Assembly (NCBI GenBank): GCA_026770585.1
Contig: MU647430.1
Coordinates: 64,780-85,117 of the forward strand
DNA: 20,338 bases
Direction of reading: 5' to 3'
From: Baffinella frigidus
Taxonomy: Eukaryota > Cryptophyceae > Cryptomonadales > Baffinellaceae
The notes below the pieces were generated by a model. It was not told the DNA's origin. It did not search any database and was given only the letters and a program-made list of their open reading frames with translations. The first letter of the stretch is position 1. Every line of letters begins with the position of its first letter. The translations under genes and the position numbers were made by a program. Shown here one piece after another: positions 19,901 to 20,338 of the stretch.

Positions 19901-20097
19901 AAGAGTAGACCGAAGAGTAAATGTTTGGGTTTCGGGTTTCGGGTTTCGGTTTTCGGTTTTCGGTTTTTGGTTTTCGGGTGTAGGGTGAAGGGTGTGTTTA
20001 GGGTGGGGGTTTCGTGTTTGGGGACGCACGACGAAGTGTTGGTGTTCCCCGTACACTTGTCCGTGTTGAAAATCGCGTCATACTTGCACGATGTACC
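7968..20097 (-). CDS. Choline transporter-like protein (CTL/SLC44 family), 3' part, 19 exons
   Basis: A multi-pass membrane protein of the CTL/SLC44 family, whose studied members carry choline and related amines across plasma or organelle membranes. Reading right to left, exons give an extracellular loop with many Cys and NxS/T sequons, then LFMFLWTNNF, VIAGAVATW, RYVRYNLGTVLVG, SFIIAVVQFIRIVMNY, CCLWCLEKFIGYINKNAYIM, FCKGAFQGFMLLMRNIMRVA, FGKLLILAANLTVVYL, FIASSFLSTFEAAIDC, EVNDGKDKPYFM and a short tail. These match the conserved core of the family (for example human CTL2) in order and nearly in length. Phases fit at every junction from 19427 to the stop if three GC donors are allowed; one join (20026 to 19427) is unresolved. 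The first membrane helices must lie beyond 20338. The loop before LFMFLWTNNF is about 220 residues, much longer than I recall for human CTLs. It is convergent with the left gene. Substrate is not provable here. Confidence 0.9.
8010..8288. repeat. TTTAGGG-type array in the last CTL intron
   Basis: Heptamers TTTAGGG, TTTGGGG, TTCAGGG and GTGTAGGG in runs, ending just before the degenerate exon copy at 8291. On the gene's sense strand these are C-rich. Confidence 0.95.
8291..8355 (-). pseudogene. Degenerate copy of exon EVNDGKDKPYFM
   Basis: The minus strand reads DKV-stop-LMGASLQSAIFVKINQ, aligned to DKPYFMAASLQAAIGVKNNQ of the exon at 9111-9188. It has an in-frame stop and keeps the CAG/GTC donor junction. 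It lies downstream of the intact exon. Confidence 0.8.
8355..8470. repeat. Opposite-polarity heptamer tract (CCCTAAA/CCCGAAA)
   Basis: CCCTAAA and CCCGAAA units on the plus strand, inverted relative to the arrays on both sides. One of the few polarity reversals inside the gene. Confidence 0.85.
8517..8545 (-). pseudogene. Short donor-edge copy of the 9111-9188 exon
   Basis: The minus strand reads IGVKDNPVSLQ, matching IGVKNNQ followed by the donor. The CAG before the donor has mutated (AATCCGGTCTCC). Confidence 0.65.
8594..8711. mobile_element. CAGGGGTACCTCG foldback inside the last CTL intron
   Basis: ATAGGGGTACCTCGCTCACAAG ends against TTATCAGCGAGGTACCCCA, with CTAGGACC / GGTCCTAGG inner arms. 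End bases have drifted (CATAGGGG for TACAGGGG). Confidence 0.8.
8712..8757 (-). pseudogene. Donor-edge copy of the 9111-9188 exon, with intron flank
   Basis: The minus strand reads GVKNNQ then GTCCACTCAG. The similarity continues into the adjoining intron (GTTCGGGTTGGGGGTT here, GGTCGGGTTGGGGGGTT at the intact exon), so the copied segment spans the splice junction. Confidence 0.8.
8755..9003. repeat. 35-bp minisatellite, about seven copies
   Basis: The unit from GGGCGACCCCCAACCCCCAA to CAGTAGTGAGGGTT has exact period 35 (unit positions 8790, 8825, 8860, 8895, 8930, 8965). Because 35 is not a multiple of 3 and the unit lacks minus-strand stops, it makes three long overlapping false ORFs of the LLVGGWGSPNPHY type. 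Confidence 0.97.
9111..9188 (-). CDS. CTL exon: EVNDGKDKPYFM... (26 codons)
   Basis: Phase 0 on both sides; acceptor GTGACAG, donor CAG/GTCGCC. It encodes EVNDGKDKPYFMAASLQAAI and GVKNNQ. The ND-G-x-x-KPYFM stretch after the last membrane helix is typical of CTL proteins. Confidence 0.9.
9251..9545. repeat. TTTAGGG/TTTGGGG arrays, CTL intron
   Basis: Runs of TTTAGGG and TTTGGGG (five or more identical units at 9292-9325 and 9379-9412), then mixed units to 9545. Confidence 0.95.
9590..9722. mobile_element. MITE-like foldback
   Basis: CCGGGGAAACCTATTTGTCT..GATGGCGACGAAATCACTACAC on the left pairs with GTGTAGTAATTTCCGTCGCC..ACAGGTTTCCCCCGG on the right. Arms are about 50 bp, imperfect. Confidence 0.8.
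9732..9778 (-). pseudogene. Donor-edge copy of the 9978-10073 exon
   Basis: The plus strand GACCTGGTCGTACAAGAAGG then AGAGGAA repeats 9975-10002 exactly. The minus strand reads LFLSFLYDQ then GTCACAC. Intron bases past the donor are also copied (GTGGGGTG). Confidence 0.85.
9978..10073 (-). CDS. CTL exon: VVAFCTWFIASSFLSTFEAA... (32 codons)
   Basis: Phase 0/0; acceptor TTGGCAG, donor CAG/GTCTCA. It encodes the final membrane helix and the family signature around STFEAAIDCIFLSFLYDQ (compare the usual F/YxxxxDTLFLCFLED). The reading frame runs on past the donor to 9633, but that extension is arginine-rich and unlike the family, so splicing is preferred. Confidence 0.92.
10067..10302. repeat. 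Three direct copies of the exon 9978-10073 acceptor region
   Basis: ACCTGCCAA..CCGCCGCGCGATCA.CACACCACCC occurs at 10072-10106 (real acceptor), 10133-10175 and 10260-10302. The third copy also keeps the first seven exon bases (GTGGTCG on the minus strand). On the sense strand the extra copies lie upstream. Confidence 0.85.
10111..10455. repeat. Perfect 20-bp inverted repeat pair
   Basis: CCCCGGTGGCTGCTAAGTGG at 10111-10130 is the exact complement of 10436-10455. It encloses one acceptor copy and a short CCCGAAA tract (10300-10345) of reversed polarity. Confidence 0.85.
10443..10555. repeat. Dispersed module, copy 1 (second copy at 12477-12590)
   Basis: CAGCCACCGGG..CTTCACGGAT..CAGTCCATCTAAACGATTT..TACTAGAATCTTATCCA, then a CCCCCG..CGGGGG hairpin, occurs here and at 12477-12590. 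Part of it (AGTCCATCTAAACG) also occurs near 3593. Probably an old mobile element. Confidence 0.75.
10730..10980. repeat. Purine-rich imperfect minisatellite
   Basis: Irregular units such as GAAAGGGGCGCAAAATGATG and GAGGAGATAAGGGGGCG. The plus strand is nearly all purine plus T. I see no coding sequence. Confidence 0.7.
11074..11119. repeat. Perfect 17-bp hairpin
   Basis: GCTTGGTCACGTAGCTC (11074-11090) and its exact complement (11103-11119) around a 12-base loop, in a CTL intron. Confidence 0.85.
11198..11323 (-). CDS. CTL exon: IVILFFGKLLILAANL... (42 codons)
   Basis: Phase 0/0; acceptor AACACAG, donor GTC/GTACGC. It encodes a membrane helix with FGKLLILAANLTVVYLICSV and the short loop ELQLASGPPMLTLV. 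FLGKLLIVG is the corresponding family motif. Confidence 0.92.
11352..11695. repeat. Tandem AT-rich block linked to exon duplication
   Basis: The block TTGGTTTATATCTATTTATC followed by TTTATTATTA runs at 11352-11440, again at 11451-11515, and as a diverged third copy at about 11640-11690. The third copy is preceded by an exon fragment (11540-11610), as the first is preceded by the intact exon. AT content is far above the rest of the window. Confidence 0.85.
11540..11610 (-). pseudogene. Truncated copy of exon IVILFFGKLLILAANL
   Basis: Acceptor ACACAG is kept. The frame reads VVILLFGKLFILAANLTIVF then LICT, against IVILFFGKLLILAANLTVVY and LICS. It loses similarity at 11540 with no donor. Changes are conservative, so the duplicate may have been coding for a time, or gene conversion acts. 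It lies upstream of the intact exon. Confidence 0.85.
11698..12048. repeat. Heptamer arrays in blocks: TTTGGGG then TTTCGGG
   Basis: About eleven near-identical TTTGGGG units at 11868-11947, then seven TTTCGGG units at 11998-12046 running up to the exon's donor at 12049. Each block is uniform and differs from the next. Confidence 0.95.
12050..12105 (-). CDS. CTL exon: FMLLMRNIMRVAAVNATA (18 codons)
   Basis: Starts phase 1 after GTCTCGCAG and ends phase 0 at GCG/GTCCGA. FLLMRNIIRVAVL is one of the best conserved CTL stretches. Confidence 0.93.
12285..12390. repeat. 34-bp tandem pair plus hairpins
   Basis: AGTTGGGGCTGGGGCT then TGGTGACTCTCTCA occurs twice (about 12290 and 12316). The second copy folds with GAGAGAGTCACCA (to 12361). 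A second small hairpin, CCGTTTCAAGAAACGG, follows. Confidence 0.8.
12477..12590. repeat. Dispersed module, copy 2
   Basis: Matches 10443-10555 over most of its length in the same orientation and ends at the same CCCCCGGATATCCGGGGG-type hairpin. Confidence 0.75.
12620..12690 (-). CDS. CTL exon: YINKNAYIMSATHGHGFCKG... (23 codons)
   Basis: One base completes GGG with the previous exon; it ends phase 1 (donor CCAAG/GTGCCT). The family motif NRNAYIM..I.G..FC appears as NKNAYIMSATHGHGFC. Confidence 0.92.
12715..13080. repeat. Heptamer arrays, several uniform blocks
   Basis: Blocks of TTTGGGG, TTTGTGG, TTCAGGG (about eight units at 12850-12905), TTTAGGG and TTTGGGG/GGCGGG. They are interrupted at 12954 by a short exon-edge copy. 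Confidence 0.95.
12955..12970 (-). pseudogene. Acceptor-edge copy of exon YINKNAYIM
   Basis: The minus strand reads ACCAG then GTACATCAAGAAC, against GGGCAG then GTACATCAACAAGAAC of the exon at 12690. It lies upstream of the intact exon on the sense strand. Short. Confidence 0.6.
13087..13139 (-). CDS. CTL exon: AIMCIVNCCLWCLEKFI (17 codons)
   Basis: Phase 0 start after GAACCAG; ends two bases into a codon at GG/GTACAC. CCLWCLEKF is the most distinctive CTL motif and was the first anchor for this gene. Confidence 0.95.
13150..13285. repeat. TTTAGGG-type array
   Basis: Mostly TTTAGGG and TTTAAGG units, CTL intron. Confidence 0.95.
13553..13646 (-). CDS. CTL exon: SFIIAVVQFIRIVMNYFVSK... (31 codons)
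   Basis: One base completes the Gly of LVG; ends phase 0 at AAG/GTCTGT. A membrane helix then SKTKALENNPAVK, matching GS.I..VQFIR..L.Y...K.K..EN of the family. Confidence 0.93.
13809..13878 (-). pseudogene. Copy of exon SFIIAVVQFIR with in-frame stop
   Basis: The minus strand reads LIIAVVQFIRIAINYFASKT after TCACAG, but the first codon in the required phase is TAG. Most differences are conservative. A CCCCCGGATTCCGGGGG hairpin follows the loss of similarity. It lies upstream of the intact exon. Confidence 0.88.
13920..14030. repeat. Reversed-polarity heptamer tract
   Basis: CCCTATA, CCCAAAC, CCCGAAA and CCCTAGA units on the plus strand, against the usual orientation in this gene. Confidence 0.8.
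14046..14305. repeat. TTTAGGG array, CTL intron
   Basis: Runs of TTTAGGG (14056-14105), then TTTCGGG, TTTATGG and mixed units. Confidence 0.95.
14311..14342 (-). pseudogene. Second, short copy of exon SFIIAVVQFIR
   Basis: The minus strand reads SFTAVVQFIR-like sequence (TTCACCGCGGTGGTGCAGTT), lacking one ATC codon. It is embedded between heptamer arrays. Confidence 0.75.
14455..14660. repeat. TTCAGGG, TTTCGGG and TTTATGG blocks
   Basis: Uniform sub-blocks as in the other introns; the array ends at the exon donor (14663). Confidence 0.93.
14664..14712 (-). CDS. CTL exon: SAYRYVRYNLGTVLV (15 codons)
   Basis: Starts with two bases after GAACAG and ends two bases into a codon at GG/GTACTC. RYVRYNLGTVLVG matches R.LRYHLGT..G of the family. 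Confidence 0.92.
14830..14945. repeat. TTTCGGG/TCTCAGG array
   Basis: Uniform TTTCGGG units with TTTAAGG and TCTCAGG variants. Confidence 0.93.
14957..15003 (-). CDS. CTL exon: YWTLDKMALPRFPIT (15 codons)
   Basis: One base completes Trp with the previous exon; acceptor AATTCAG. It ends one base into a codon at ACAG/GCCTGG, so a GC donor is needed. It fits the short cytosolic stretch YY..RDK..LP..P of CTL proteins. Confidence 0.85.
15010..15100. repeat. TTTAGGG array
   Basis: Mostly exact TTTAGGG units, CTL intron. Confidence 0.95.
15140..15246. repeat. TTTGGGG array reaching the exon donor
   Basis: About nine TTTGGGG units (15164-15225) with GTGTCGG variants at both sides. The array touches the donor of exon 15248-15382. 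Confidence 0.95.
15248..15382 (-). CDS. CTL exon: TYNYLCLAHLFMFLWTNNF...VIAGAVAT (44 codons)
   Basis: Acceptor CACGGCAG, one base then 44 codons, donor TG/GTACCC. It encodes the end of the extracellular loop (SFIPIPLDGT), a helix (LCLAHLFMFLWTNNF) and YYVIAGAVATW, matching H..G..W...F..A....IAGAV..YY of the family. Confidence 0.94.
15621..15709 (-). pseudogene. Donor-side copy A of exon MKASGLADMREL
   Basis: The minus strand reads LPDPDVKFDMLPTIDNWR then GTGACC, against LPDADLKFDTLPTIDNWR of the intact exon at 16096. No acceptor. Lies downstream of the intact exon. Confidence 0.88.
15758..15903. mobile_element. MITE-like element, 146 bp
   Basis: TTCATCTCGGAAGATAACTG ... CATCCTCCGAGATGAA inverted ends, with ACTGAATCAGTTCC / GGAACTGATGCAGT inside. 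It sits directly beside exon copy B. The interior is AT-rich. Confidence 0.8.
15904..16045 (-). pseudogene. Donor-side copy B of exon MKASGLADMREL, disrupted
   Basis: The minus strand keeps STIDNWR then GTGAC. About 60 bases of unrelated sequence (15950-16010) interrupt it before GTCCGGGAGGGTTGTAACTT, which matches copy A. Confidence 0.75.
16096..16181 (-). CDS. CTL exon: MKASGLADMRELPDADLKFD... (28 codons)
   Basis: Phase 0 start after CCCTGGCAG; ends two bases into Arg at CG/GTACCC. It encodes hydrophilic, acidic extracellular loop sequence ending FDTLPTIDNW. Confidence 0.88.
16197..16550. repeat. GGGTGTGTTAGACACAG repeat field
   Basis: Irregular repeats of AAGGGTGTGTTAGACACAG (16197-16440), then three to four copies of TGGTGACTTGTGTATTGGTG (16450-16545). 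The unit is part palindrome (GTGT..ACAC). Confidence 0.88.
16268..16345 (-). pseudogene. Acceptor-side copy of exon MKASGLADMREL
   Basis: The minus strand reads CCTGGCAG then MKASGLADMR before losing similarity. The copied segment continues into the intron and repeats with period 115 (16175 and 16290). Lies upstream of the intact exon. Confidence 0.88.
16602..16628 (-). pseudogene. Donor-edge copy of the 16739-16810 exon
   Basis: The minus strand GACTCTGAG then GTTTCTCCCCGTCAC matches GACTCTGAG then GTTCCCCCCCGTCAC at the intact exon. Lies downstream. Confidence 0.75.
16739..16810 (-). CDS. CTL exon: VRKCNVLGTTAKSLPILTKQ... (24 codons)
   Basis: Phase 0/0; acceptor CGCGCAG, donor GAG/GTTCCC. 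Loop sequence with one Cys; G/C-ending codons dominate. Its place in the gene rests on phase and position, not on family similarity. Confidence 0.75.
16971..17008. pseudogene. Inverted pair of copies of the exon 17076-17158 donor edge
   Basis: The plus strand CTACAACTTCACTTACCTTG and the minus strand CTACGACTGCACTTACCTCA form a palindrome. Both resemble CTATAACTTCACGTACCTCG at the end of the intact exon. On the minus strand it reads YYDCTYLK then GTAAGT. Confidence 0.75.
17076..17158 (-). CDS. CTL exon: GAVGNTSWGWRLKSEHVLSY... (27 codons)
   Basis: Two bases then 27 codons after CTTGCAG, ending NFTYLE at GAG/GCGGTC (a GC donor). Sequons NTS and NFT support an extracellular position. Confidence 0.75.
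17195..17455. repeat. TTTAGGG/TTTGGGG array
   Basis: Mixed uniform blocks, ending in TTTCGGG and TTTAGGG units just before the triplicated exon region. Confidence 0.95.
17462..17515 (-). CDS. CTL loop exon, tandem copy 3 of 3 in transcript order (NIRRCTSNGTCGAWDLS)
   Basis: 54 nt, acceptor GTCGCAG, donor CTCAG/GTCGC. Starts with two bases and ends with one, so any number of copies keeps frame. Two Cys and an NGT sequon fit the extracellular loop. This phase joins correctly to GAVGNTSW at 17158. Confidence 0.65.
17624..17791. mobile_element. 168-bp MITE with AGGTTG target duplication
   Basis: ATGCGAAAAGCTTACGTTAA on the left and its near-complement TTAACGTAAGCTTTTTGCAT on the right. AGGTTG flanks both sides (17618-17623, 17792-17797). 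The neighbouring repeat unit gives the empty site (GTGGGTTGTAGGGTGACC). The interior includes ACTTTTAAAGCCC and no ORF. Confidence 0.93.
17807..17860 (-). CDS. CTL loop exon, tandem copy 2 of 3
   Basis: Same 54-nt exon; one base change makes RR into RG, and S becomes T before the donor ACAG/GTCACC. Splice sites intact. Confidence 0.6.
17978..18031 (-). CDS. CTL loop exon, tandem copy 1 of 3
   Basis: Same 54-nt exon (KIRRCTSNGTCGAWDLT); one synonymous GGA/GGC change. Acceptor GATCGCAG and donor ACAG/GTCACC are intact. It is the first copy the spliceosome would meet. Confidence 0.6.
18053..18180. repeat. GTGTAGGG/TTTAGGG array
   Basis: Uniform GTGTAGGG units, then TTTAGGG and TTTGGGG units. 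Confidence 0.93.
18212..18256 (-). CDS. CTL loop exon: EIKLWIQEGQVLGP
   Basis: Acceptor CTGGACAG, two bases complete the Gly after NATA. With a GC donor (CCTG/GCACC) the phase fits the 54-nt exon. A GT donor ten bases later (ATCAC/GTCAGC, end 18202) gives a phase that does not fit. The donor is therefore uncertain. Confidence 0.6.
18268..18540. repeat. Mixed heptamer array
   Basis: TTTAGGG, TCTGGGG (four units near 18329-18358), TTTGGGG and single odd units; no exon seen. Confidence 0.9.
18548..18640. repeat. AAACGGAAGATTTCAAGT tandem repeat
   Basis: Four to five irregular copies of AAACGGAAGATTTCAAGTAA, some with a CATGT lead, between heptamer arrays. Confidence 0.9.
18674..18734 (-). CDS. 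CTL loop exon: DFFTTPSGMSNGTISWNATA (20 codons)
   Basis: Phase 0 start after AACGCAG; ends one base into a codon at GCTG/GTCAGA. Two sequons (NGT, NAT). Phases join both neighbours. Confidence 0.75.
18740..18870. repeat. TTTGTGG/TTTGGGG array
   Basis: Three TTTGTGG units then long TTTGGGG blocks, starting directly at the exon's acceptor. Confidence 0.95.
18890..19120. repeat. Polypurine tract (GAGAGG-rich)
   Basis: About 230 bases of almost pure A/G on the plus strand, hence polypyrimidine on the sense strand of the CTL gene. No coding signal. Confidence 0.9.
19122..19345. repeat. TTTAGGG array, long exact runs
   Basis: Two runs of about seven and ten exact TTTAGGG units, with TTCAGGG and GTTGAGGG between. 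Ends close to the exon donor at 19351. Confidence 0.97.
19352..19427 (-). CDS. CTL loop exon: AVAMPIGGCLGVLSNNNCSD... (25 codons)
   Basis: One base then 25 codons after GAAGCAG; ends phase 0 at AAG/GTCCCG. The frame is supported by comparison with its copy at 19577, whose differences fall mostly at third positions or are conservative. It needs two bases from an upstream exon that I could not place. Confidence 0.7.
19577..19626 (-). pseudogene. Acceptor-side copy of the AVAMPIGG exon
   Basis: The minus strand reads VVALPIGGYLGVLL after AACCAG, then a stop, against AVAMPIGGCLGVLS. Lies upstream of the intact exon. Confidence 0.82.
19625..19905. repeat. TTTGGGG and TTTGGTG arrays
   Basis: About nine TTTGGGG units, then nine uniform TTTGGTG units (19739-19803), then TTTGGGG again. 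Frames through it read GVWGLGF and are not genes. Confidence 0.97.
19921..20010. repeat. TTTCGGG/TTTTCGG array
   Basis: TTTCGGG units changing to TTTTCGG, then GTGTAGGG-like units. Confidence 0.92.
20026..20097 (-). CDS. CTL loop exon: GTSCKYDAIFNTDKCTGNTN... (24 codons)
   Basis: Phase 0/0; acceptor TCAACCAG, donor TGC/GTCCCC. Three Cys and the sequon NTS fit the loop. It does not join in phase to the exon at 19427, so an unseen exon lies between, or one boundary is wrong. Confidence 0.65.
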
Positions 20098-20107
20098 CTG
20101 GTTGAAT

Positions 20108-20338
20108 TTTGAGGGTTTGGGGTTTAGGGGTTGGGTTTGGGGATTGGGGTTTGACCTTTATAGAGGAAAAGCTGGTTTAGTGCATTGGGTACAGGGTTTC
20201 GGATTCATGGGGTTTGTTTAGGGGTCAAGGTTTAGGGTTTAGGGTTTAGGGTTTAGGGTTTAGGGTTTAGGGCTTAGGGTTTAGGGTTTAGGGTTTAGGG
20301 TTTAGGGTTTAGGGTTTAGGGTTTAGGGTTTAGGGTTT
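20108..20338. repeat. TTTAGGG array at the right window edge
   Basis: Mixed units to 20221 (with a non-repeat island at 20150-20210), then about 16 nearly exact TTTAGGG units to the edge. G-strand orientation would suit a right-hand telomere, but the CTL gene needs more exons beyond, so an intron array is likelier. Confidence 0.95.

Noticed and set aside
19481-19908. Overlapping plus-strand ORFs of 132 and 141 aa rich in FGVWGLG
   Set aside because: Repeat translation through TTTGGGG and TTTGGTG arrays.

Overview
This is eukaryotic nuclear DNA from an organism with the plant/alga/alveolate-type telomere heptamer (TTTAGGG on one strand, CCCTAAA on the other). Exons are short (24-135 nt) and GC-rich at third codon positions. 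They are separated by long introns filled with diverged heptamer arrays, and a few introns seem to use GC donors. There are many palindromic, MITE-like elements. The features suggest a protist or alga, but I cannot name a lineage. Most long open frames in the window are artefacts of period-7 or period-35 repeats. The real coding signal is in short non-repeat islands between the arrays.

Layout. (1) Positions 169-1522, plus strand: the last three exons of an unrecognised gene, joined in consistent phase and ending in TAG. Its last intron (1234-1445) is almost entirely CCCTAAA-type repeat. (2) Positions 1523-7967: a gene-poor, transposon-rich stretch between two convergent genes. It has two clusters of a CAGGGGTACCTCG-ended foldback family with TA flanks (one copy nested inside another), a composite element with perfect 34-bp inverted ends at 2218-4484, other foldbacks, and one doubtful ORF (5824-6276). 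(3) Positions 7968 to the right edge, minus strand: a choline transporter-like gene (CTL/SLC44 family, Pfam Choline_transpo type). I place 19 exons, coding for about 458 residues. They run from a long cysteine- and sequon-rich extracellular loop through the conserved membrane core (CCLWCLEKF, NKNAYIM, LLMRNIMRVA, FGKLLILAANL, FLSTFEAAIDCIFLSF, NDGKDKPYFM) to a short C-terminal exon, IAPDDKK-stop. The 5' part, with the first membrane helices, must lie beyond position 20338.

The most unusual point is the structure of this gene. Its introns are made of telomere-like heptamers, mostly with the C-rich strand as sense. Many exons also have partial copies of their own edges in the neighbouring introns: acceptor-side copies lie upstream and donor-side copies lie downstream. 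One 54-nt exon of symmetric phase is present in three tandem copies, all with intact splice sites, in a 171-bp repeat. One repeat unit carries a 168-bp element with a 6-bp target duplication, so that copy spacing is 345 = 171 + 174. The right-edge TTTAGGG run is better read as another intron array than as a proven chromosome end, because the gene is incomplete there.
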